From contig CAMQGK010000242.1 of NCBI GenBank assembly GCA_947000775.1, positions 5,453,001-5,517,000 on the forward strand: 64,000 nucleotides of DNA, read 5' to 3'. How positions within the stretch are numbered: the stretch's first letter is position 1; each line of letters begins with the position of its first letter. Below, in pieces: positions 23,300 to 34,805 of this stretch. The stretch comes from Pterois miles. Its lineage: Eukaryota; Chordata; Actinopteri; Perciformes; Scorpaenidae. The position numbers were made by a program, and so were the translations under genes. Under the pieces are notes generated by a model. That model saw nothing but the letters and a program-made list of their open reading frames with translations. It was not told where the DNA came from and did not search any database.

Positions 23300-23600
23300 G
23301 TCTTGATTCCAGTTGGATCTTTGTCAATCAAATGTGTCTCCTCTGCCTATTGTAGCCTGCTTGTGTTTTCTCCTCCCCTTGCAGGAAGTGGGCTGATTGA
23401 GTTCAGGTCGTTAGTGATGCAGCTCACCTGGCTGATGAGCTGCAGGGAGGCCTATAAAGCTGAGCAGTTCAGTCTCTCAGCTCCTCCATGCTCTCTTGGC
23501 TTGTTTGCTTGATCTTTTCTTTTAGCAGGCAGCAACTTCTCACGCTTCTTCTCATTTTCTACTCAATATGGCTCTCGCATACAACACTGATGAAACTGAT
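23300..23600 (+). promoter_or_regulatory. Possible TATA-containing promoter-like or LTR-like segment
   Basis: A 'ctataaag' box at 23452-23459 lies in a GC-richer stretch of CAGCTC-type motifs. A pyrimidine-rich segment with 'ctctcagctcctcc' follows about 20 bases later, and the first ATG beyond it is at about 23568. The arrangement resembles a TATA promoter or the promoter part of a retroelement LTR, but no coding sequence follows and no second copy is in the window. It may be chance. Confidence 0.18.
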
Positions 23601-23959
23601 TGTCTACATGAGTGTTTAGTATGTGCATAGTAAACAAATGAGCTTTTAGGGAATCATATTGCAGCCCATTTCCAATAAGTCTGAGATGAGTCTGGGCCAT
23701 CCTATAAAATCTGCAGGAGTTTGAGGGCTCTTCTGAAATGATTTATTCCCACTTCCTGAAATTTTGCAATCAGGCAGCCATTAAATGAGGCCCATAACTA
23801 CACTAGCTTAGTATGTTAAAAATAAAGATGACATAAGAAGTTTACAAGTATAAGTTTACATGTAAAAAGCTCAGTAACTGTGTATCCAGAAATGCTTTTT
23901 ATCTGATCTGACCCAGCATATTAACTAATCACATAAACTTGGAGAGAATAGCAAAACGA

Positions 23960-24060
23960 TCACAGGGGACCTCTCCTGGACAAACAACACTGGCCAAGAA
24001 GGCCCAGAAGCATCTTTATTTCCTTCGGAAGCTAAAGAGAGAGTGAACAGCAAACGATCT
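23960..24060 (+). mobile_element. Rex1-like LINE fragment
   Basis: The stretch 'ctggacaaacaacactggcc' with following 'aagaaggcccagaag' matches the equivalent part of the LINE at 28795. It can be read in part as the DLSWTNNT-type motif that precedes the conserved AKKAQQRLYFLRRL region of Rex1/Babar reverse transcriptases. This copy keeps 'ttccttcggaag', which is deleted in the 28.8 kb copy. It is a broken fragment with no open frame. Confidence 0.75.
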
Positions 24061-24697
24061 ACTCAGTTATGTCTACAATCTAAGCCTCATTACTTCAGCG
24101 GCTAAAGGAATGCCTCTGTGCCAGCATCTGATGTCATGTAACCTGCTGTCCCAACACTCATGCAGCACTTTGAGCCATTTCACCTTAATGAACTCCCTCT
24201 TACATTCACATCAAGCTTGCAGGTGTTGTCAATGAATATTTGAGGGTTCACTGCTTCGGACAAAGGGTGGACATTGTGATTGAGCCAGGGTCACTGGACT
24301 GGACCGCAGCTGGAGCCCATCCCAGAATGCATTAGGCAAAAGGCAGACAACCACATATCTACATTTAGAAGGATAACGCTCAACTGAATTTTTTAGTTGG
24401 ACTTATTGCATATGAAACTGTTGTCTAATGGTAACTATTCAAGGCAGTCTTTTTTTAAGTAAATGCATTTTTTCTTTGTTTGGGTTATCCATAAGTCTAT
24501 GAGAAAATGATCCTACTTCTCACTTAATTTATGACCCCAATATACATTGTAAACATGAGTTTAAGGTCTCAATCTCTAGTTTCAAGTCTTTTTCAATACA
24601 ACATGACATTCATTTAGTAAATTATGGTGCCATTAGAGTCAAATAGACCATAAGGCAGGGGATGCTTTAGGGCGTGGCTACCTTGTGATTGACAGGT
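24061..24697. other. Gene-free stretch
   Basis: The part near 24290-24345, with 'ctggagcccatcccagaatg', looks like a stray 3' fragment of a SINE body. Otherwise nothing is recognised. Confidence 0.4.
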
Positions 24698-25068
24698 CTC
24701 ATTTTAGCCTTTCCGCATGTCAATATTATGCCACGCAACAAACTACAGTAATGGCCGCAGTTATGTTTAGGCAACAAAACCACCATAGTTAGGTTTAGGA
24801 AAAGCATAATGGTTGGGCTTAAAATAAGAACATGTAAATGGGAATATTAGTGAACTATTATTTTTCAGCTTAGTAGGAATATTGTTTTTTTTTTGGACTG
24901 AAGGCAAAAACTGCAATATTTTGTTCATGGAAGCATGGTTATTGTATTTAGGCATCTTAAGGAATAATTACCAACTACCCTACCAATGAAGTCTTGAGTA
25001 AATGCTTAAAATGAGTAAGTAAACTGCTTTCTTTTTCAGCTATTTTACTTAAAAACAGGAATGTTTTG
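24698..25068. repeat. Local duplication T, copy 1 (contains a family A fragment)
   Basis: This 370-base segment begins 'cattttagcctttccgcat' and ends 'ggaatgttttggc'. It is almost identical to 25499-25868. Its first part (to about 24860) is a forward family A fragment with 'tatgtttaggcaacaaaacc' and 'ggttgggcttaaaataag'. Divergence between the copies is limited to a few substitutions and small indels, so the duplication is fairly recent. Confidence 0.95.
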
Positions 25069-25330
25069 GCAGCTGAAGGTGTTAGCGTTATGCTACATCC
25101 AATAAACTGAACAGCTGATAATGAGATGTCACTGGTGATGATAATGGATATATATTCTTGCTTTTCAAAGTACTCAAAGCTCCTGTTGTACATCACTTTG
25201 GTGTGCAGTTGCTGTGGAGGCTAATCTAGAAAGAAAAACAGCTTGATGTGTTCGTTCTTCCTCTAATATACCTAACTGAGCTGAAAATATGCATCTATCA
25301 CCTGGGAAAGCCTTAAAAATGGCTTCAAAA
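25069..25330. repeat. Duplicated segment S, copy 2 (empty SINE site)
   Basis: This is the unbroken form of 21679-22292 without the SINE. The junction 'gaggctaatctagaaagaaa' at about 25217-25236 is the pre-insertion site. It starts exactly where T copy 1 stops resembling T copy 2, so S is joined to T at 'ttttggc'. Confidence 0.93.
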
Positions 25331-25498
25331 CGGCAGTCCACAAACCAATGGGTGACGTCACGATAACTACATCCACTTGTTAAATAAAGTTTATGGTGTC
25401 AACAAGGTCATCCACAGGAATCAAGTCCAACAACCCGATCTTGGGAAAACATATAAATAAAACAATATTACAATGACATTTTGTTTTTCATGAGAACT

Positions 25499-25868
25499 CA
25501 TTTTAGCCTTTCCGCATGTCAATATTATGCCACGCAACAAACTACAGTAATGGCCGCAGTTATGTTTAGGCAACAAAACCACCATAGTTAGGTTTAGGAA
25601 AAGCATAATGGTTGGGCTTAAAATAAGAACATGTAAATGGGAATATTAGAGAAATATTGTTTTTCAGCTTAGTAGGAATATTGTCTTTTTTGGACTCAAG
25701 GCAAAAACTGCAATATTTTGTTCATGGAAACGTGGTTATTGTATTTAGGCATCTTAAGGAATAATTACCAACTACCCTACCAATGAAGTCTTGAGTAAAT
25801 GCTTAAAATGAGTAAGTAAACTGCTTTCTTTTTCAGCTATTTTACTTAAAAACCGGAATGTTTTGGCT
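25499..25868. repeat. Local duplication T, copy 2
   Basis: This is a direct-orientation partner of 24698-25068. After its end 'ggaatgttttggc' the sequence continues as 'tgattttgtctgc', without segment S. Confidence 0.95.
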
Positions 25869-26236
25869 GATTTTGTCTGCTCAACGCATCGTTTCCAGAT
25901 GCAACAGGCCTTTGTGAGTCACAGAGAGGAAGCTCATGGTGTGTATGAAGCTCCCGTCGAGGTTAAACATTAGCATTACATGTTTATTCAGGGAGAATTA
26001 TTCAAAACAGATAAATTGTTGCACAGTTGTACATCATTAGCAGGGTTTATAGTGGAATTGGGATGTAGAGAGGCTAAGAAGGCACAGCACAAGGTCACGC
26101 ATTTGCTTTCTTCCTACAGTACACACATGCATGTTTCTGTTGCTTCGTTACACACACTGCTGTTTTAATGTGAATGCTTAAACAAAGAAATACTAAAACA
26201 TGTGCATTCTTTATTTTTGTCTTACACCTACCTCCT

Positions 26237-26277
<41 letters not shown>

Positions 26278-28794
26278 GCAACATACTCCCATAATGCAGT
26301 GTGAGCAAGTCTCAGCTCTCTCTGCTTGGCTCCCTGTTCACCTCACTGTTCCTCCTCCGTTTGTAATGATCATTAAGCAGCTCCCTACACACCACGCAGG
26401 CAGCAGCTAACAAGGGAAGCATGTACATGCTGGCTATCAGAGGCAATTACAACTGTGTGTGTGTGTGTGTGTGTGTGTGGGAAAGAAAGACAACCTCATG
26501 CAACGACAAACTGTGCAAGCACACAGATGTGTGTGTTGTGAGAGTGATGGTGTGTACATCAGCTCTGTCTTACACATAGAGCGACAGAGAACATGTTGTT
26601 TGGCTCATTGTCACCATGGGACTAAAGAGGCGGCACCGCTGGTGGAGAACGTGTCAAGCGGCTGACAGAGAGAAGACTTGCCTCTGAGTGTGTTTGTGTG
26701 TGACCGAGTGACAAATATGGATAATGAGCAGAAGCACTCGGAGATGTAGTTGTGAGTACTTTGGCTGCTTGCTTTCCGCTGTTGCACGATCCATCTTGAG
26801 GATCATTAATATATTTTCTAGAATGTCTCAAGTGAGCAACAAGTCAGACATCAGAGAAAGATATGTGGGATCTAAGACGGCACAAAGAGAGCTGTTTTCT
26901 TTCTATTGTCATAATAAATGTCTTTTTAAAAAAATTATACTTTTTTGATATATTTTAGATGGAAATTTATGAAATCATCCATGTCAAAAGTATTTATCCC
27001 ATAATGTTCAGCCAAATGTGATAATTAGACTCAGCTGGTTGAACTCAGGCAGGTGTGATTGTAGACAGCCCTGCTGAATTTAAACCTCACTGATATTAAA
27101 CTTTAATGAAAGAGTGATCACTATCATTGCCAGGATCTAAAAATAACAATAATATACAGAACAGGTGATAATAATAATATGAAATCTGTCTATAAAAGCC
27201 AGTGAAGCCATTTCTATGACTTTGGGTCTCCAGTGTCTGCAAAAGGAGAACTTGGATCAGCACAGAATCATTTAACGTATCCTCATTGGTTTGTATATCT
27301 TATGAAAAGTTATTCTAAGCATTTTCCTACAAATGGACAGCAACACGTATCGATGTGTGTTGTTTGTCTGACTCATCCACAATGATTTGCTCCCTATATG
27401 GCGTTTGTCACCCTTTATACTTCCTGGTTCACGATTAAATATACATTGATTTCATGGGATCTATACAAAGTACAGTGCATTGTTTTTGTAGGTATAGCTA
27501 TGAACTGTGTATGAGAACAGCCTATTTAAGTAGCTGTCCGCCTCCAAAAATGTGATTGGATGTCAAAGAAAGAAGTCCAGTTTGTTTCAGTGAGCTTTAT
27601 CAGCACCCTGCACTGCCATTGTAGACCCTGAAGTTTTTGTTTTCCTGCAATAGCTGTTCTTGCAGTACAATATCCACTAGTGTCAACTAAAGCAGGATTA
27701 ACATTTTATTAATGTTTAGGCACTCACATCACAGGGAAAGCTGGCGACAGAAAGTCCTGTACTTTGTACATTCATCACCCACCACAACCGTCTTGCATGC
27801 AGGCTAGTGCAAAATATAGCACCTTTTCAGCAAAAGCACTGATACACATGATTATGTAGTAATCAAGGTTTTGTAGATTATGTAGGGAGACAGGATTCAC
27901 CCTGCAGAGCTGCTCTGGCTAAAATGAATCCTCAACAGATGTAAAGACCGCTGACATCACAGAAAGTGCTTGGATGCAGATTTTGCCGGTACAGGTGCAA
28001 TTTGATTTGGGTGATACGGGTGTTGCATAACCTTCTTAAAGAAAGGAAAAGATGTGTTATGTTGTTACCCGGGCTATTTTTTACAGTAAAGCAGAACACA
28101 CTACCGTCCAAGAAACCAGCGTAATGATGCCTAAAACAAGCAGTGCAGGTGTGTATGAGCCTCACAAAGTCTTGGAGGAATACTGTACTCAAACACCATC
28201 ACACCGACCTGACTCGGCTCCCCACAAATCACCTGAGATCTTAAGATGTCACTTCCACCATGTGTGTGCCATCTCCCTGAGCCGACAGACTCTTCCACAG
28301 AAAGCACAGTTGCAAAGGCTGTCTTCTCTGTGTTGGGATAATTCCTTTATGCATAAGATATTGTTTTTATTACTTTTTTTAATAAGCACAACTTGAAATA
28401 GCAGGTGGCTTCAGAGAGGTTGTTAAATCTGTTCTCTCTGAGACTCTCATCCAGTCAATTTATTCTCACCTTAGGCTTGTTAAAACACATCGGTGTCTTT
28501 TAGTAAATTGGGAAGCAATGTCTCCCTTTTGGGTCTAAAGTCATAAAAGGTTCCCAACAGATGTTCCGTATAATAATCATTATAATACAGATCCCTGATT
28601 TACACCTGGTTTGAAATGTGATTATTAATGTTAAAAAGAATACCTGTTAATGCAAGCTATATGTGGAAACAGTGCACACTGTGATAACAGTGTGGATGTG
28701 GTGCAAAGAGTGAAGACAGATGTACCAGGTATTAATACACTGCTTTGAGTGGATTGGTTATAATCCATCGAACAATGAGGAAACACACTGCAGA
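25869..28794. other. Gene-free stretch with (CA)n and (GT)n microsatellites
   Basis: A pure (CA)n run lies at 26239-26274 and a (GT)n run at about 26455-26479. No gene is supported. The open frame at 28052-28396 (114 codons) has no recognisable domain. Confidence 0.6.
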
Positions 28795-29560
28795 AGTGAG
28801 GTGAACCGACTGGCCACATGGTGCACCAATAACAATCTTTCCCTTGATGTTGAGAAAACAAAGGAGATTGTTATTGACTTTCGGTGAGCACACACCGCTG
28901 ACCTCCCGCTGACTATCAATGGCACTGATGTGGAGCAGGTGAGCAGCACCATATTCCTGGGTGTGCACATCACAGATGGACAAACAACACTGGCCAAGAA
29001 AGCCCAGCAGCGTCTTTATTGTTGCTAAAGAGAGCAAGAGGTCCAATCCCCATCATGTGTTCCTTCTACCGAGGCATCACTGAGAGCACTCTAACCTGCT
29101 GCATCACTGTGTGGTTTGGGATCTGCACTGCCTCCAACCACAAGTCCCTGCAATGCATAGTGTAGCTGAGAGGATCACTGGTGCCTCTCTCCTCTCTCTC
29201 CTGGACATTTACAACACCAGCCTTGCCCACGAAGCCACTGGCATTATAAGTGACCCCACCCATCCCTCACACATGACCCTGACACTCAGCACCAGCCTCT
29301 TTAGATACTCATCAAATCATTCATTACTCATCCTGTGGATGAAATATTACTAACATATCTGTTGTTTGCGGTATAATTATCTTTATATTATAACTATTCA
29401 TTGTAGTTTACTTACTAGTAGTTTACTTGCACTATAGTCATCCACTGCGGTTTATATTATCATTAAAGTTCTTGTTTTGTTTTTTTTTATCTGTGCCGTG
29501 TTGCCCATCTCATTATTATTATTATTTAATATTTATTTAAGTATGAATTATTAGTACTTG
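28795..29560 (+). mobile_element. Rex1/Babar-like LINE remnant (reverse transcriptase C-terminal part and 3' UTR)
   Basis: From 28795 the + strand reads RLATWCTNNNLSLDVEKTKE, continuing to a stop TGA at 28885. PLTINGTDVEQVSSTIFLGV and TLAKKAQQRL follow in shifted frames, then CSFYRGITESTLTCCITVWF and, after another shift, AERITGASLLSLLDIYNTSL and DPTHPSH. This order matches the C-terminal half of Rex1/Babar-type reverse transcriptases (CR1-like clade, teleosts). Several stops and frameshifts make it dead. An AT-rich tail with 'cattaaagttcttg' and ATT repeats at about 29508-29530 is probably its 3' UTR. Confidence 0.85.
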
Positions 29561-31539
29561 GTTAAAGGCGGCATATTTATGTGTGTTATTTTAGAATTCA
29601 ATTAAAAAATATGGGTAAAAAGTTGACAACATTTTTGTTTCAGTAAAGCAAAACACAAAAATTTGCTGGTTGCAGCTTGTAAAATGTTCTGTCTTGGCAA
29701 CTTGAGAGAGGCTTTCTTTGTTGTTTGTTTCTTTTTTGATTGTTAAATGTTGTACATTTTCAAAGAATGACTCATTAATTGATTATTTAAAATATATAGT
29801 ATATACATAATATAATCATAATGAAATGATAAAAATATCCTTATTTGAAGCCCAATTTACAGAATACAGTCAAAAGTTAGTACCGCTCTAATAAGAAAAT
29901 GAAGTTTCCAAGATTTTAGGGGCCAGGGGAGACAAAGTCACAGCCCCACCTTGACTAGAGTTTGGTCCTTGTGACCGCAAGAAACTATTCATCAGAGGAC
30001 TTAAGATGTCTCTCTCTGGTGTAATAGTTTCAGCATGCAGAGCCTTATGAGTAAAAAGAGAAATCTTAAAATCACTCTGTGTTTAATGGGCTTCTGGTGC
30101 AGAGAGGCTGTTAACAGGAGATGAACAGCAAGCTGTTTTAGTGACGACTGTCGCAGGTCCTGTTTCAGCTCTGTATGTGAGCTATGTAGTTAAGATAAGA
30201 TAAGATATTCCTTTATTAATCCCACAGGTTTTGAATACAGCTCAGTGATGATACACAAGACTAAGTGTTCATGTCAAAACAGTGGGTGAATTTTCTTGAT
30301 GCTCCTTAGATGAAATTAGCACATACAAAGTCAACACTTGGACTCGAAAGAGTGTTGACTGTGCTAGAGACTGTATATGTAGACTGTAATCCGGGAGGAG
30401 ATATGTTTCCCTTGAAATGTAAAGGAGAATGCAGTTTAGTTATGTAGTTTTGTAGGAGACAGGGCTGATAAAACTGAGTTAAGGGAGCAAACCAAAAACA
30501 AGTTCAACCGTCCAGGCTATTGCATACAGTGGATCAGCAACATGCATGTTAAATCAGCTACAGTGACTCAGATTTTAGAGTCCTTCCACTAGAATAACAC
30601 TGTATATACTGTATATTATACTCTATATATTGCAGTTATTTGAACATCTAAAATTGATCAGCTGGATTAAAGGGACAGTTCGTAGATGGGCAGTGTTTGT
30701 CATGTCTGATTGCACTCTTCTCCCACCAAACTATTTACTGAGCCACAATATGAATGATGAATCAAAACTCTTCTGTGCAAGTCTTGAAGCTGTTTATGCA
30801 CACTCATATTGAGGATGGTTTTTAATTCATGATAGAGGTGTGGAACTTACATCAGTCACAGTGCAGTCTATGAATTATGCATAAGAGAGGAAAAAACCCT
30901 CTTATGATCATGCTGAAGATGAAATCCAAGGAGGATTGGCCAAGTACCAATAAGCATGACTCTTTAGCGGGTAATGAATGTGACGGTGGATTATGGCAGG
31001 CTGATGTAATAATCTTTCATAATCATCTGTTTTTATCCGGGGGGTTCCTAAAACTGTTCCTGTAAATCTGACGCTCTTCTACTCTATTGTATTCCACTCA
31101 TGAATTTTGGACTTTTTACTAAATAACACAGCATTTTGGCAACATTTCACTGTTGTTTGTTTTGTACATTTACTGTAATTTGTTTTTGTAAATTGTAAGC
31201 TTGAGGAAGTGTTTCTCATTAGGGAAAATATACATCTCCTTTGTTATATCTGTTGTATTAGAAATGATGAAAGCCTGGATAATGATAACAATAATAATAA
31301 TAATAAATAAGAAGAAGAAGAAGAATTAAAAACATCCTCAGATACTTTGTAAGAAAAGAAGTATGAGATGTAGCATATTCTTAGATACAGCCTCTTGAAG
31401 GAAAACCCTGAAACTGATAACTTTGTGCCCAGTTACATCTTCCTGCAATAGATCCCAAAAAATGCTATACATTTTTCTTTTAAGATGTAACAATCTTAAG
31501 TGTCTTATGTATTAAATTGTATACATGGACATGAATTTC
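29561..31539. other. Gene-free stretch with a SINE-tail fragment and trinucleotide repeats
   Basis: A (TAAGA)n run with 'tattcctttattaatccc' at 30191-30228 is the reversed 3' tail shared with the SINE at 21846, without a recognisable body. (AAT)n and (AAG)n lie at about 31284-31325. A 10-base perfect inverted repeat 'agtcaacact' occurs at 30329-30338 and 30351-30360. There is no gene. Confidence 0.6.
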
Positions 31540-31624
31540 ACTTTTTATTTCATGGTCAGCACAAAATCGGTTTGTATGTAACCCACGTAACTGTGAACAA
31601 GAAAAGGTGAAAACAGTGAAAGCT

Positions 31625-31656
<32 letters not shown>

Positions 31657-31935
31657 AGGACACGGGACTTTCAACCAGGAGACCGATGCTCCTGTTCCAC
31701 GTCAAACCAGAAGTCAAACAATAATTTTAACCCAAACCATGGTTTATTATACCTTTTCCTAGAGCTATACAAGCTTAATGTAATGGAACTTCTGTATTTA
31801 AGCACTTAGTCTTACTTAAACTCTTGCCTAAACTTAACCAAATTGCTCCTTTCGTAAACCTAAGTAAGTTCTTTTATTTAGAAAAGACTGAAGGTGAAAT
31901 GACACATGCATCACGTTGCTGGACATTTGTATGAA
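31540..31935 (-). repeat. Dispersed repeat family A copy with a 30-base poly-A
   Basis: It has 'tgtatgtaacccacgtaact', then thirty A residues (31626-31655), then 'gggactttcaaccaggagac' and 'taaacctaagtaagttcttt', in the order expected of a reversed family A copy. Other copies have only a short A run at the poly-A position. Confidence 0.75.
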
Positions 31936-33173
31936 AAAGCATGGAAAAGATGTTGGGTTTGAAAGTTTGAAATTTGTGTCTATGTAGATTAAGCGGATTA
32001 AATTTCAAAAACTGTTGGCCCATCTCAACAAATGCCTGTGCATGCAGCCTGCATTTTAGCTCACTTGGAGACATTTGAGTCCAGCTCTTGCAAGTGGTCC
32101 TGGACCAGTTTGCTCTGCACCACAGCACAAATATTATGTTCACAACTGCTCAAACGAGCCACAGCATAGTTTGATTAAAACAGATGTTTTACATTACATT
32201 ACATTCATAGAATGTGAAAGTGGCCGAAGAGCACAGCAAGATCACTACAACAAAGTCACAAGGAGTCAGACAATCAGACCGGTTGTAATCAAACCAACAC
32301 TGAGCCAGTGGGTGCTGAATGTTTTTGGCATGTAAACCCATAAAAGGAAGGAACGTCTAACTTGTGTTTTCTCTGTACCAGATGAACATGTCTCAAGCTG
32401 TGCTCTGTTTTTGGTGCCTGGGCATGTACAATAGGCAACATTACACCACTTGTAGGTGTGATGTGGGACACTGCACAGTGAGACAAGCCTGGAGGACTTA
32501 CACTACATAAATGTGCACTATTTATTATTCTTTTTCCTGTTTAGGACCAGAAAGAGTTGAGTGCTTTTCAAATGTATTCTGTCATAATGAATACATAGAT
32601 GAAAAGTACTTTGCATGAAATAAAATAGAGAAATGGGAAAAGATGACTGTGAAGTTTGTTTTGACATTCAAATCAGAAATGCCCACCTTCTCTGACTCAA
32701 ACCTTTTCCATGTCAGCTGTAGCCCTTCTTACTCTGAGCACCTTGACAGTTTAAAGGCAAAGAATTCCCACCATCGGGTGCTGAGATTAACAGTGACAGC
32801 CTCACTGCAGGCGTTTCTCTCTCAGAGACAATTCTGCTGACACCAGGCTTCGTTGGTGGCTCGTGTAGATTGGATGCTTTAGCAGAACTCCCTATATTTA
32901 GCAACTGTCCACACGTTTCACCAAACTGATGCCTCATCTGTAGTATTCTACACTTTGTTTAGACTGATGTAAAAATAATCCCTCTGAATCATCACTTCTG
33001 ACCCACTAGAAGTGTGTTGTGGTGTCTATCTGCAGAGATCCTGTCCCCTTGTCTTCAGGAGGTTTCCGTCTCTCATTTATAAAAATCGTATCATAAGCAT
33101 GCAGAAGTAAGCTACTAAAACAGCAGACACAGTCATATATGCTGTAAATAGAAGTCACATTGACTCCTGGGTC
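31936..33173. other. Gene-free stretch
   Basis: There is no gene or recognised repeat. Confidence 0.5.
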
Positions 33174-33961
33174 GTATGTCAACATGGGTGCCATATTGGA
33201 CCAGACAAGCTCGGCCTATACAAGTGAACGGGGGAGCTGCCGTTTTTCTGGATAAAAAGCACTATAATGTCTACATTTCAATTTTAGTGAATTGTTTTTA
33301 TTCAAACGTTTATGATCTATGAGGAGTAACGTTAATCTAAACATTACAGTTTCTTTTTTCTTTTCCCAAAGAAGAACTGGTGAATGACTGTTAACTATGC
33401 TAACATCACTGCTTCTGCTGTCTCAGGTCTGTCCTTCCATATAGTGAGATTCAATCAATTATTAGGTCATTATTAAAAACTAGTACGATCATTTCACATT
33501 TTCATTTAATAATTTTTCACATTGTCAACGGTTAAAGTTAAAGTTACATCTTTACAAAACATTTGCTTCGGTCACTTCAGATAAGAGCTAGCTAACGTTT
33601 GTTATTGTTATTAATATAAGCTAAAGCTTATTGATGTTCAAATCTAACAAATTGCCTTTAAACATGAAATACTGAAATGTAATTCCTTATAATAAATGAA
33701 TTATTTTCAATCACGTGAGTAATTTAGGTCATGTAAGTCTATGGTACACAATGGAGATTCTGGACTAAAAACAAAAGTTCATTTTTCTACTCCTCATAGG
33801 TCATAAACCCTTGAATATAATAAATTTTGGTTATTATGATTGGTTGAGAAATGTAGACATTATAGTGCTTTTTATCCAGAAAAATGGCAGCTCCCCCGTT
33901 CACTTGTATAGGGCTACAGGCCAGTCTGTACCTGTACAATATGGGGCCCATGTTGACGTAT
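33174..33961. mobile_element. Fold-back / long-TIR nonautonomous DNA element
   Basis: The left arm (about 33174-33330) and right arm (about 33788-33961) are imperfect inverted repeats of about 155-175 bases. Shared blocks are 'gtcaacatggg', 'atacaagtgaacgggggagc', 'tttttctggataaaaagcac', 'tataatgtctacattt', and 'tatgaggagta'. The 457-base centre is AT-rich and noncoding. The arms differ by small indels near the outer end. There is no clear target duplication and no transposase. It resembles a MITE or fold-back element of unknown superfamily. Confidence 0.88.
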
Positions 33962-34624
33962 CGCTCCATTGGACGCTTCAGCCCATTGCATCAGTCTATG
34001 TATACATGTCAAAGCAAGAGTGAATCTGTTGTTGGCTTTCACCTGCTGGAAAGGACTTTGAATGCTGTGTTTACAAACTGCAACCAAAAAAATCCTACTC
34101 ACTGAGACTCAGACCTGATACTTCTTATATGGATTGTATACTGCTTTTGTTACAACTATATGAGAGTTGACATAGAAAAAAAGAGCTTGGAGAAAGTGTC
34201 TGTTATGTTAGATCAACACAAAAATGCATGTGTGAAGATAAAATATAAAGTCTGATTTAAAATCACAAACCAAACACATTTGCGGGCTGCAGAGTATTCG
34301 GCTTTGAGTTTGGGACAGACCATTTACAAACCTCATGGAGATGTTGCATAGACTGAGAAACTGGACAGAGAGCTGAACATCTCACTGCAGGTATCACACA
34401 TCAAGGTCAAGCTATTTAAATCATGTAGCTATGCTAAAATTCAGTTCATTTACAGGTCCCGTGTGTGGGCTCAGACCCAACCTAACCATAATAACAACTC
34501 AGATTGCAGCTGCCAGTACAATGGTTTAACACTCTCCAGCTCACAAGCATGTTAGAGAGCTACGTTGGCCTTAAGATAGCGTAAAAACATTAATGTCCCT
34601 CTCTAGAGCCAGCATTTGATTTGT

Positions 34625-34805
34625 CTGTTCTGGGCTGCTGTAGAAACATGGCGGACTCTGAAGTGGACCCGCTCCCTATGTAGATATGAAGGGCTCATTC
34701 TGAGGTAATAAAAACGCAATGATTCTTAGTTTCAGGTGATTATACGCTAATGAAAACATACTTATACATATTATATTCGATTTCCAAAACACTGTTCCTT
34801 TACAC
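34625..34805 (+). repeat. Probable teleost dispersed repeat (single copy here)
   Basis: The run 'gtagaaacatggcgg', 'gacccgctccctatgtagat', 'gaagggctcattctgaggta', 'tttcaggtgattatacgcta' matches a repeat I recall as very common in fish genomes. The window has no second copy to confirm it. The flanking sequence (33962-34624) shows no gene. Confidence 0.5.
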
